A stretch of DNA of 64,000 bases from Phlebopus portentosus (taxonomy: Eukaryota > Basidiomycota > Agaricomycetes > Boletales > Boletinellaceae): the NCBI GenBank assembly GCA_037892935.1, contig JAYXKI010000009.1, forward strand, positions 1,116,001 through 1,180,000, read 5' to 3'. The position numbers were made by a program, and so were the translations under genes. Shown in pieces: positions 25,521-36,351 of the stretch (the first letter of the stretch is position 1; every line of letters starts with the position of its first letter). The notes below the pieces were generated by a model. It worked only from the letters and a program-made list of their open reading frames with translations, ran no database searches and was not told the DNA's origin.

Positions 25521-27085
25521 GGGCTTGTACACGTACCTCCGCGTGCACGCCGAAACAACCGTCGAGACTGAGTCCGGTGGCGATCATCGTCGCATCGGCG
25601 ATGAGCTCACGTTTCGCAAAACAATCCAGGATGCGCTCACTCGAGCCTTTGGAGTAAGCGGAGCAGGGACTTACGTCGACGTGCTGCGCTTTCGTTCCAG
25701 GACAATCAATACAACGGACGCTCATGCCAAAGAGGATGGGCGGACCATTGAAGACGCAGTGATTCGCGTCGCGCGTGAGTGAGTCCGATTCCGTTAGGTA
25801 CATTCCTCCATACCTTCTGCCCGTTGGCTTGCGTAGTAGATCGCAGTCCATCCGCATGCGTGGGATGTTGTCGTTGGTAACGTACGATGTGCCGCAAGTT
25901 GCGCAGTTCTTAGCCTGGGATGGGCGGCTAATATACCGAATTGAACCGAGAACGGGACCAGAGTCTTCATTTTTCTTAACTCCAAACAAATGATTTGTCC
26001 TAACTCGCGTTGTTCTCAAACCCACAGGGACACTCCGCGCATCAAAGCAGCACTTGCATCCTCTCCAGCGCCCGTACGTCTCTCCGTAGTAGACGAATCA
26101 ACCTTCCTTCCTGCTCTTCTCGCCTCCGAGTTCTCGCCACTCCGTTAGCACACGCTTGTGTACATTGCTATGGCACTTTCCCAGACTTTGCTCAAAAGGA
26201 ATTGTCTTGACTCTGGTAATCGCGACGCAACAAGATGCAAAGCAACGCGTAACAATGCCCATTTTTTCCTGTTAAATTGCCTCATTTCAACTGACGCGAC
26301 GCGACGCGCGAAACTAATTATCGCCAAAAAGAAGAGTAATTTTAAAACCTTTAAGGCGAACATCTGGCCGGCCGCAAAAACGATTCGTCACATGTATTGC
26401 TTTGTCACGCGATGACTCGGACACCGGACGTGTTGTTCCTTTTCAGACGAAGATTCGTCCGCGACGTGTTTGACTAAGCCCGACTCTCCAAGCACGCCGA
26501 AACACCGAGTCGCCGCCTCCGGATATCCCCAGATCGATATATTTTCCCATCCCATCGATGTCCATGACGATGACGCGGATTTCTCCCCCAGATGTTGGAA
26601 CGCATATGATTCTTTTCCGAGTATTCACCATGACAGATACCTCTCTAAATGGCAAAATCCGTCACCTGTGAATGCGACGTTCACGGCAGGAAGAGCCGTA
26701 AGTAGGTACGACTGCGCTTAAACAGCAAGTGGCAAGACTCGGACAATGTCACCTCTCATCAGGTTTCAGTTCTGTGTTTCCTGGCCGTGTTGTTAGCCGA
26801 CATCACGGCGATCCCGCTCAGCCCCACTCACGTCCGGCATTCACAGCTTATCATGAGCGCATATCTTATTATCTATGGGCGCGGGCGCGGTACCGGGCGC
26901 CTCAATTTCATCTCCACATCCCGCTTGCCAAGAGGAGCTAATGTCAAGTCAGGCTTCATGGCACGACCTTAGGCTTTACTTATCTTGTCTGAATACCCTG
27001 AGTGCGATAATATATTCCGTGACTCGTTCTTTGTCGCTGATCCTGGCCTTGGATGGTGATGGACTGATTCACTTGTTGCGCTAGC

Positions 27086-28162
27086 TTGGACATATCTGAC
27101 ATTTCCTGCCGTGTAGGGCACGGTGACGTCTTACAATTTAAGGCTCTCCGAGGCTCCGGTCCATTGCATTCAACAGTCTTTGAATGGCCTGGCGCTTTCT
27201 GTGACCCTCGATTTCATGTCGATGTTTGCCTTCAACTCGTCTCCGATCTTCTTCTACCAGACCTCGAAAATCTGTAGTTGAGTCACTTCCATTCCGTCAT
27301 GATCGATTTATCGACCAGTGAATATGACTATTGCTTTGACACGGACGGCAACGGGTTACATCGCTTATGTCACCACATCTCCAGGATGCATTCGTTCAAG
27401 CACTGCACCTCTTCCTGAAATTTTGAAGTACCGGAGAAGAAGTACCCGGAAGCAGCCACCCTCCTTCCAGTCTGAAGACAATCGAGCTCGATACATCGCA
27501 CTGGGCCACTGATGAAGGTACCTTATAATTGCTCAGTTCTCGAGAAGGATAAGCGAACTGCACTCTCTGGTCGTTGGTGGGACCATCTGGAGTCACGGCG
27601 CGGCTTCTCATCTCAGAGCCTGTTTCCAGCTGTCTTCCCGAGTCTCACAGAACTACGGCTCTTCCATCTGGATAATAATGCTTCGTTATATGACGATGGT
27701 GGCCGGGTAGTAGACAGCTGCACAGATATCTTTGCGAAAGTGTCTCCGTGTTGCACATCCGGAACTGCGTTTATTGCGTCCACAAGCGTATTTGACCTCG
27801 GTCAAGTCGGATTTCCCTCATGTCTGGTGCACCTCGTGATGCATCTCCACGATTTGGTTCTTCGTAATTATCTATCCCCAGCATCGACAACTTCACGTCC
27901 ATCATCGGTATTCGTGCAGTCCACGGAGGTACACTTACGGTCACTCCCTCGTCTCAGGACGCTTACACTTATCGGACTGGGTGAATTAGGCAAACGATTC
28001 TTGTCTATGAATATGGATTCCCTCAACGTTTGGCAGTGGAACTCCGGAGAGTTAATCTCACTTTGCACAGAACGAAATGTAGAACTCGTCCGCCAAAGTA
28101 ACGCAGATAGTATATCATCATCACCATCATCAGACGCGGGAACTGATGAGATGATTTCATAG
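27086..28162 (+). pseudogene. Decayed F-box/LRR-type gene remnant
   Basis: Several plus-strand segments in different frames read as leucine-rich sequence. Examples are FPSLTELRLFHLDN near 27640, LVHLVMHLHDLVLRNY near 27830, and RSLPRLRTLTLIGLGELGKRF near 27940-27990. The end of the last frame (LISLCTERNVELVRQ, about 28050-28100) resembles the end of the 46.5 kb F-box/LRR protein (LQRICVDKNVELICL). There is no F-box and no continuous frame, and phase-compatible introns do not join the pieces. It is best read as a paralogue in decay; a heavily spliced living gene cannot be excluded. Confidence 0.45.
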
Positions 28163-28519
28163 GAAAGTATAGGAAAGTATAGGATAGTTGAATTTATTAG
28201 ATGCTTTGATGGTTGGTTTCAGACTGGTGCAGTGCAGCACTTGATGTTTCCTATATAATGCTTTATTTCATTTCTGCTCTTTGTTTTCGATATGTCATAA
28301 ACCAGCGTCACGTTGAGTTGGGACTGTTGGACGCAGTACTAAGTTACATGTCAGCGTAACTAGCTGACTGGGTGGTGGTACTAATGGCTGAAATTTGCAC
28401 CCTTGTTGTAGAACAGGTTAATCAGCATCCAAGAACTCATTTCTTGCTCAGTTATCGCAACTCTACAATCTAGGACAGTCCACCTAATATATGCACTTCC
28501 GTGAACTTGTATACTCTAC
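28163..28519. other. Intergenic, no gene seen
   Basis: AT-rich sequence between two decayed genes. A short tandem GGAAAGTATA duplication lies at 28161-28182. Confidence 0.5.
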
Positions 28520-31110
28520 AGAAACAAACAGGCACTTATGTGCACAAGGTTGACCCATCGCTCCGCCATTATGTCCATCCTGCGAGGGCTTTCCGTGTCA
28601 TCCTGATCGTAGCCTTCGTGCAGCTTCACGGACAGCCGCAGCAGCTCTCTTAAACCTGATCTCTCCCTCTTCTAGATACTGCATCATGTACCTATACACA
28701 AATCGAGCAAGAGAGGGGCCTTCCCTGTCAAGCAACTTCCACATCGTGCCAACCACGCTTCGGAACCCGCAAAATTGCATAGCTGCGGCCAGATGAAGAA
28801 TTTCATCCAGTGCAAATTCGGGACCTCGTTCCGCAGCATGACACGGAGAAAGAAAAGCGAATTCGGCATTTGGAAGATTGGCCCGGACGATGTCCAGCAG
28901 CGTGAGTTTCCCTCCAGGAAGCTTGAGCGATGAGTTGAATGGTTCCTGGTCAAGTTGTCCATGGCATGCGAAATGGACTCATTCTACCTCTAGATGCAGC
29001 TTGAGCACTGCTTCCGGAGTTGCGCGATCATCAAGGAGTTGTTTATCGATGCGCCGAAGACTCCGGCGGATCCAATCTCTTCTTTCTTACTAGAGGGAAA
29101 TTTCGTATCGGCAACGAAACACGTATTCTCAGCCCCATTTCTAGATCAGCATTGATGAGCGACGTGAGGGTCGGAGTATACGACGAGATGTAGTCATCCA
29201 GAGATACTTCATACTACCGTCTGCGCCCTTGTATGGCCCCGCAGCATGGAAGGGAGTGCAGAAAGTATCGAGGTAGGACACCACCAGATGCGTGACCCTT
29301 CATTGACACCGAGACACTACGACGAGTGATGAAGTTTCTGTGGAACGAGTTGTCTCGAAAACAAGCTCTGTGACACAGAAACTTCTTTTGACGTACCTCA
29401 TCTCAGTCTCTCCCAAGTCGTACTTCTTAGACCTCAACCCGAATTCCTTGCGTCTCTGTATGAGACCGTTGTACAGCTCGATTGAACCTGTGTAGAAGTC
29501 GTCGCCCAGTGGAACGCAAACACATGGAGTTTCCTTGCCAGACGCGACGATAAGCACATCGCATCGGAACTTGGAGTGGTTCAGTACAACGACGGGCCCT
29601 TCTGAAGCTGCTTCTTTCAGGCTCTCGAATGGAGCAGCTCGAAGAAAATCCTTGAATCCGGGCAACTCTCTTATTTCGCTAATTACTGCTTGTCGTATCT
29701 GCATCAAAATCGCGTCGACCGAGGCCCCATGTGCATTGTTTGCTGGCATACTACCTGTATCTATGTCAGAACCAACTTCGCGTGATTCCGACGATACCAT
29801 GAGAGCTTCCAAGCGATGACTACAGTCCTCGAATCTGTCGGCAAGTAGTTTGCTGGTCTGCGAGAGCTGTTCCAGAGGAGTCCTGAGCCCGTGCATCCGA
29901 GATCAGAGCAAGGCTCTCCCTTCCTCGAGGAACTCAATGGCCAGAGTGAGGTCGCCTTTCTCAATGGCACAGGAAAGCTGCATCCAATGCAAATGCCTGA
30001 TTACGACTATCGCTAGAAAGGAACTGGTGTCGCGCAGCCAGGGTAGGCCTAATAGAGAGAGCACGTTGAAGCAAAGAAATAGAGGTTCTATGCGCCTCAA
30101 GAAGAGTGGGGTGATCATGAGAACGCGCGATTGTCGTCCAGATCCGTGCGGCCGTAAGACGATCAGAGAAATTTGAGAATACGTGGGCGGTAGCGTGCTG
30201 CAAAAACTGAATGGATTCTTCGAAGTCATTGATATTCCCTTCTTTCTGAAAATGAATGTAAAGGATCCGGCAAGAGCTTTCGATGCCATGGAACGAAGCC
30301 AGGGCGGCACTGTTCGTGCGATAGCTTCATCGAGGTCTTCCGCATGCGGAAATTCGTCGACATGCTCCGAGGAAACATAGAACGACAGTGACATCCAGCG
30401 CGGCGCGTTTCAGTGCGATCGCGTCATCAAGGTCTTGCATTCTTCCGACATGGTCGAAACGCATTGTCAGCGTGTTCGCGAGATTACCCAACGACACAGA
30501 GCGATCCGGGTGTCCCTCCTGTTGAAGCTCCATGGCGGCACGGTTCAGAACGATGGCCTTCATCGAGGTCCTGCATTCTCCCGAAGTGCTCAAAACGTGT
30601 CAACAGCGAGTTCGCGAGGTTGCTAAAAGACGAGGCACGAAGCGAGTAGCCTTCCGGTCGAAGTGCCAATGCATCTCAGTTCAGTATGATTGATCTCTCG
30701 AGAGCGTCAGTATCGCCCCACCTCTCATAACGCGTGTAAAGGAAAAGAGCGAGCTCGAACAACGTTCGTGCACGAGCAAGATCACTATCCGGACAAGAGT
30801 CAAGCGCGGCTTGTTGAAAAAGCGATGGCTAAGTCAAGGTCTTCCTGATTTCCTGACTCTTTGAAACGGGTCCATGAGGAATCGGCCTGAAGCGTTTGAT
30901 GAATATTATTCAACTATTTATACGTGATAAGTAACTAATCGCTCGTGCAGGAAGAAGGGTGCACCTACCTGTTCTTCCAGCTCTGTCAGTACATTCAAAA
31001 GGGTGCTTTCTAGACTTGTGGGACTGGATGAAGGATCCGTGAAGCTGGCGATGGTGGTGGTACGAAGTCAGGAGAGGTTGGGGTTGTCCAGCTTTATAAA
31101 CGTGTACATG
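28520..31110 (-). pseudogene. Decayed TPR-CHAT protease gene, copy A
   Basis: Homologous along its length to the TPR-CHAT gene at 57-60.1 kb but broken. The start of the TPR part (SSWTRFKESGNQEDLD, about 30860-30890) is followed by an extra T in a T run near 30820 and by an in-frame TGA near 30680. Degraded 45-residue TPR units follow. A clean 199-codon block (29300-29896) carries the linker and the first part of CHAT (RTPLEQLSQ, FKDFLRAAPFESLKEAASEGPVVVLNHSK, read as two pieces). The C-terminal part (MQFCGFRSVVGTMW, IRFKRAAAAVREAARRL) is in other frames. The last block (AERWVNLVHI near 28550) still aligns with copy C. At least five frame breaks rule out a working product. An exon-1-like sequence (SLESTLLNVLTELEEQ followed by GTAGGT) lies at 30970-31020. 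Confidence 0.75.
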
Positions 31111-31151
31111 ATGGTCACATTAATATTGATGATCATGAAGTATCGCCTTTA

Positions 31152-31604
31152 CAGCATGTTCGTTCAGTTTCAGAAAACCTTGTCAGTGACACACACAGCT
31201 TTTCATATACAGTATTTTTGCCTAGGGTTCTTCCGAATATAAGCCTTGGCTGTCCTAAATGGTGCAGGCCCCTACTACACACTCTTTTCAAAACAGCTCA
31301 CTGCTTTCATGGCAGAATGAGATACTACTTGCTTTCATCATGCATTCCATGAAGTTTGACAAGAAAATTTTTCAGATTCAAATTTCTGGAGGCAAATATG
31401 TTTTGCTCGAAGTTTGATTACATGATCTGTCAAAGAGGAAATGAACACAGATCTCTTCTGATCTACTGTACATAGTCATTTAGCGATGGGTTGTCCTTCC
31501 TCAAACAAGGAATCCGACCTACCGGACTTTTCCCATTAGGTGAGACTGTGCCAGGCGAAAAATATATGAAAAGTGCACACTGACAAGGTTTTCTGAACAT
31601 GCTA
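31152..31604. mobile_element. Non-autonomous TIR element (MITE-like), 453 bp, TA target site
   Basis: Imperfect terminal inverted repeats of about 75 bp. The left end starts CAGCATGTTC and the right end closes GAACATGCTA. Inside both arms is the perfect 17-mer AGAAAACCTTGTCAGTG (31172-31188) and its reverse complement (31578-31594). Further in, CTTTTCATATA and a TTTTTGCCT-like block also match between the arms. A TA dinucleotide flanks each side, which fits a Tc1/mariner-type target duplication. There is no transposase ORF, so it would depend on an enzyme supplied elsewhere. It sits just upstream of TPR-CHAT copy A. Confidence 0.65.
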
Positions 31605-31674
31605 TAACAACTTTTTTGCTTTATATTCTAGAGCTGTTGTATGGTGTTTACTCAACATGGTGTTTATGCAATGT

Positions 31675-31808
31675 GGACGCATCGCATTGCAAAATTCTGC
31701 ATGGGTTTATATTGCCTTATGAGCTTTTATAATCAGTCATAAGCAATTGCTTATAAACTGATGTAATCCAACATAATACTGTGCCTGTGCAGAATCTTGT
31801 GATGCGCC
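31675..31808. repeat. Foldback hairpin, about 134 bp
   Basis: Two arms of about 60 nt are imperfect inverted copies of each other. They start GACGCATCGCA and close TGATGCGCC, with ATTCTGCA shared inside. They meet at a perfect 16-bp palindrome, ATAAGCAATTGCTTAT (31739-31754). There is no ORF. It may be a second small foldback element or a transcribed hairpin. Confidence 0.6.
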
Positions 31809-32009
31809 ACTCGAAGCAGACACCTCCAATGATAAAGACACTATACTTCAGAACAAAATAAAATAAAGTGAAAATCTCAGATAAGAATTGAGACTAGGAC
31901 AATGAAGAGCAGTTTGAACAATCGTTGGTAAGTAACTGCATGCGTAGTATTGAGCACCTGAATATAGGAGGTTAACTCATCGCTCAAGCCATGAGATCCA
32001 GTCATTCCG

Positions 32010-35000
32010 TTCCATTAATCTCAGAGCAACCAATCGAAAAGACACTTAAATCTGATCGTTCCCTCATCTGAATCACCCATCAGAAATCTGAGCAAGGAAA
32101 GTACCATCCCGGAAAATTGCATCGCCACTGCAAGATGAAGTGCTTCACCCAGCACAAAATTTGGGCCCTGTTCCTCGGTATGGTACGTTGACAGGAGAGC
32201 AAATTCCACGCTTGAAAGACGAGCATGGACGATATCTAGGAGAGTCAGATTTCCGCCAGAAAGCTTGAAGGCTCCTCGTCCAGAAGTCCATCATGTACAA
32301 ACCGTGCCCATTGCACTCCTCGAAGCATTCCGAGTACTGTTTCTGGGCTCGCACGATCATCGGACCCTGTGACTCTGTTCTGTAGCAGTGTGGCAGGCGG
32401 AAAGAAATGTCAGTTTCTGCATTTGGAAGACAGGCACGGGCAATGTCCAGCAACGTGAGCTTTCCCCCAGGAAGCTTGAGTGAGTCCAGAAGCCGGAAGC
32501 ACGGTGTGTGAAGTGCTCCGAACTTACTCGTCGAAGCGTCCTAAATACTACCTCTAGCGTTGTGCGATCACCGAGAAGTTGCTTGAAGCGGCGGATTCCA
32601 ATTATGACATCAGATCGTGCATTGATTGACAACGTGAGAGTCGGACTGTACGACAAAATGTAGCCATCCAGTCGATACTTAATACTACTGTCCCTTCGTA
32701 AGAACCTGTGGCGTGCAAAAAAGAAAGGACCCCACAGTAAGTACTGATGTTGGACACCATCAAATACTCGATTCCTCTAATATCCCCAGATTTTTTTCTC
32801 ATGGACAACTTTGGAGACAACTCTATCCCACGTCACCTGCATCATCCGCTGGAAGATCTCATGGTATTCGCTGGGAGCTACTCCAAATTCCTGACGGACC
32901 TGTTCAGACTCCTCGTATAGTTAAATAGCTTCAGTATAGAAGTTTTCGTCGTACAGCTCAACACAGACACATGGGTTACTCTTTCGTGAGAGAAAGATGA
33001 GTGCGACACATCGACACTATGAGTGGTTCAGCACGATGATGGGGCCCTCTGAGGCAGCTTGATGCATAACCTCGAAGAATGAAGCCCGAAGAAAGTTCTC
33101 AAATCTGGGCAGTCGTCGTAAGTCATTAATGATTGCCTCCTGGTTTCTGTTGATCGTCGCATTTGCACCAACATCTCGTCTACCAAATTTTGTCCCTGAT
33201 AAGACGCTCGATCGACACTTCCGCCCATGCCTGAGCCGGACGCTTGTGCCTCATATGACATTATGAGAGTCTCCAAGCGACGATTGCAGCTCTCGAATCT
33301 CTCAGCAAGCGTTTTGTTGACATCCGAAAGCCGATTGAGTGGGGTCCTTAACCCACGCATCTGTGACGAAAGCAATGACCTTCCTTGCTCAAGAAACTCG
33401 ATGGCCTGAGTGAATTCAGCTTTGTTCATAGCATGTGAAGCTGCATCTAATACAAGCGCCCGATAGTTGCTAACATTAGAGACAAACTTGTGCTGCGCAG
33501 ACAGGATAAGCCTAAGACTGAGAGCACACGCGAAGGACCGACAGAGTAGTGCTATACGCCCCAAGAAAACCGCGGTGAATATGAGTACCTGCAATTGTCG
33601 TCCATCTCGCACGACTTCAAAAGTTCGAGAACGTGTGCAGAAGCACTATGCAAAAGCTGAATGGATTTCTCGAAATCATCGTTACGCCCCTCTTCTCAAA
33701 ATGAACGTATAGAGATCGTCAATATTTCTCAACGCCGTGGCTGATCCTCCGACTGAACTTCCAGAGCTTCACGTTCTAGGGTGATGGCTTCCTCTAGGTC
33801 CTTCATCCCGCCATTTTTTTTCAAAGCACATCAACAGACATTTCACTAAATTGCCCGGTGACAAAGGTGCTCTGGATGAGCCTTCGGGCAGAGATCCAGC
33901 GCAATCCATGTCAGCGGGATGGATTCCTCGAGGTATTCCATCCTCCGATCGTGCTCAAAGCGCATTGACAGGCATGCCGCGAGATTGGCCAACGACAAGA
34001 ATGATCTGGATAACACTCTGGTGGAAGAACCAGTGCAGCACGATTCAGCGAGATGGCTTCTTCAAGACCCTGCCCCGGCGTTCAAAGAGCATTGGCCCTC
34101 CAGCCGAAGCTCCAGGGCTACATGATCTAGTGCAATGGCTTCCTTGAGATCGTCGATCCTTCCGGCATGTTCAAGCGCGTGGACAGAGCATCCGCAAGGT
34201 TCCCCAATGAAACAGTTCAACACAGGCGACCTCCGAGTGCAATCCCAGAATTCCAGAGCAGTCCGTTTTGCTGTGATGGACTTCTCAAGATTCTCAATGC
34301 CTCCCACTGCGGTCATAGTGTGTCGGTAGGGTGTTTTCGAGGCTTCCCAATGACAAAGAGCGATGTGGATGACTTGACGTTCCAGGGACTCCCGGTTCAT
34401 ACGATGGATTCCTCTCCCTCCGAGCGCAAAGCGCATTAACAGGGAGTTCGCAAGGTCTCCCGGAGACAGAATACGATACCGGTGGCCCTCTGGTCGAAGA
34501 TTTAGGGCTGCGCGGTTTAGACAGGTTCCCCAAGGTTCACCATCCTCCCGGCGTGTTGGAGACACATACACAAAACACTCGCAAGATTGCTCAATGACAA
34601 AGAACGATCCGAATGGTCTTCCAGCCGATGCTCCAGTGCGGTACGTTCTAGCAGGATGGCTTCCTCAAGGTCATCCAACCTCCCTTGTCTTCAAAACGCG
34701 TCCACAGGGAGCTCGCGAGGCTGCTCAACGACAAAGAACGATCTGGATGATTTTCCGGACGGAAAGCCAGGGCTTCTCGTTCCCGTTCGATGGATTCCTC
34801 GAGGTCTGTCCCTGTTTGTGTTCAAAGACAAGAGCAGCCGAAGAATTACAGTGACGAAGGACAATCTGGGTGGTCTTCCGGTCGAAGAGCAAGGAATTTA
34901 CGTTGCAACTTGATGGCCTTCTCGAGATTCTCCATTCTTCCTCAATGTTCAAAGCGTGTTGATAGAGACGCAGAACGGTTATCTTATGACGATGAGTGAT

Positions 35001-35701
35001 CCGCATCTTCCGGTTTAAGTTTTAGCGCTTCGCGTCCCAGAGCTTCTTCGAGGTCCTCCTTCGCACCGCAGTGTTCGAATCGCGCCTGAAGGGAGCTCGC
35101 AAAATTACCCAGCAACGAAGAACGACCCAGGTGACCCTCAGGTCATAGAAGTATAGCCTCGCATTCTAGTGCGATGGCATCCTCAAAGTCTTTACTCCTT
35201 CCTTCGCACTCAAAACGTGTCCATAAAGAGTTTGTGAGATTCGTCGAAGGGCTAGAGCATTCAGCATAATTGCTGTCTCCAGATCGTGTGCGTCCCCCCT
35301 TCGAACGTATCGTATCGTAAATAAAGAAAGTAAGCAAGATCATGCAGTGCTCGGTCACGATCAGGATGATCATGGGGACAAGAGTCAAGCGCCTCTTGCT
35401 GGAAGGCGATAGCTGAGTCAAGATCCTTCCGGTTTCCAGATTGCTCGAAACGAGACCATGAAGAATCAGCTTTGTGAGTGCGACGAATAAATCTCTGACA
35501 TTGTGAACAATCAGCATTGTATGTAAGTACCAGTAAGGAAAAGTATACACTAAGTATAGCTCTTCTCCGGAAGCACTTTACGGGCACTGAGAGTGTTACA
35601 TCAGGCGGGACCGCTTCTTTGACGAGTAATTTATCAACAAACGTTTTAAGGTAGGCCACCAACAAAGTTTGCAGGTTAGCAACTTTGTGTGCAGGAGTCA
35701 T
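32010..35701 (-). pseudogene. Decayed TPR-CHAT protease gene, copy B
   Basis: Exon 1 starts MTPAHKVANLQTLLVAYLK (35701). An intron then leads to KADSSWSRFEQSGNRKDLDSAIAFQQEAL (about 35390-35480, read as two pieces), the same first TPR unit as the other copies. TPR units from 35.2 to 33.8 kb are scattered over all three minus frames. A 194-codon block (33028-33612) keeps the linker (EFTQAIEFLEQGRSLLSSQMRGL). The catalytic part of CHAT occurs twice (about 32180-32350 and 32380-32600). One copy keeps FLSACHTA and the other reads LLSTYHTE. Sequence stops after RFK near 32040, so the last 40 or so residues of the family are missing. There are many frameshifts; no product expected. Confidence 0.75.
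32180..32600 (-). repeat. Divergent tandem duplication of the CHAT catalytic segment in copy B
   Basis: On the plus strand the blocks around 32215-32270 and 32430-32480 both carry the GGACRATRTCYAG-type and GAAGCTTGA anchor words in the same order. In protein terms, both encode the LTLLDIARA...ACHTA region. The duplicated unit is roughly 200 bp and the copies have diverged clearly. Confidence 0.55.
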
Positions 35702-35793
35702 GGACAAGCTGATGCTGGTGGGAGAAAGATAAGAGTGCACTGTCCTGTTTGATGTACTGTTACATATAAATGATCTACGGCGTGTCCCGTAAA

Positions 35794-35817
35794 TGATCGG
35801 CACTGCCATGTAAGGTG
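35794..35817 (-). promoter_or_regulatory. Motif shared upstream of TPR-CHAT genes (copy B)
   Basis: 24 bp matching 60189-60212 at 22 of 24 positions (core CCATGTAAGGTG). It lies 94 bp upstream of the copy B start on the sense side. Neighbouring sequence is not alike, which argues for a retained functional site rather than general homology. Confidence 0.5.
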
Positions 35818-35839
35818 AGTTACGTACTCGAAATGGCAT

Positions 35840-36351
35840 GTTGCTTCAAGTTCAAACTGTGAGTTAATTCGCCGCTAGATGTGAATCGTGAGCAGCTTAA
35901 CCTTCACGGAAGAACGACGAAATACACAAAATACAAAACTGAATTGGACACGTCAATGATACATGGGAGAGAATCGACGGCTAAGGAGGCGGAAACCGAG
36001 AAAACATGCCGAATAACATAAACGGTATGAATTATGCTGCACGTATGTTGATCGGATGACGAACAGATAGAACCTGAGAACTGCTAGAAACTACTTGTTG
36101 ATATAGGGAATATTGGGATGGTATGGAAGTGTGCAAACTGCGAGAATGAGAGGTGCATGATTCGTATGTATCAAAGCAACGAAAAATAATAAAACGAAAG
36201 GAGTAAAAGTTGAAAAAAGGCATACACAAAGGTGAGGCAAGCAAAGAAGGAAAAAAGAAGAGATCCAAAATGTACAAAATGTACTATACAATGCCATGAA
36301 GAACTAACCGTTCGAGACAAAATGACAACCGACGAATGCTTAAACAGACGC
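35840..36351. other. Intergenic, no gene seen
   Basis: AT-rich 3' flank of the TAY1-like gene and 5' flank of TPR-CHAT copy B. Only short ORFs are present. Confidence 0.55.

Larger units (their letters stand above)
24992..27085. other. Gene-poor stretch 5' of the Ser/Pro-rich gene
   Basis: This holds the promoter side of the 21.9-25.0 kb gene and then sequence without a supportable gene. A 221-codon minus ORF (25360-26025) overlaps a 126-codon plus ORF. Neither has a recognisable domain. Two simple repeats are present and listed separately. Confidence 0.45.

Noticed and set aside
25360..26025. 221-codon minus ORF as a gene
   Set aside because: No domain, no neighbouring phase-matched exons, and a similarly open plus-strand ORF overlaps it, as expected by chance in GC-balanced DNA.
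34000..35200. Plus-strand ORFs within the TPR-CHAT copy B locus
   Set aside because: They are antisense shadows of the degenerated TPR repeats, recognisable by the recurring Ser/Arg-rich antisense of DLEEAI.
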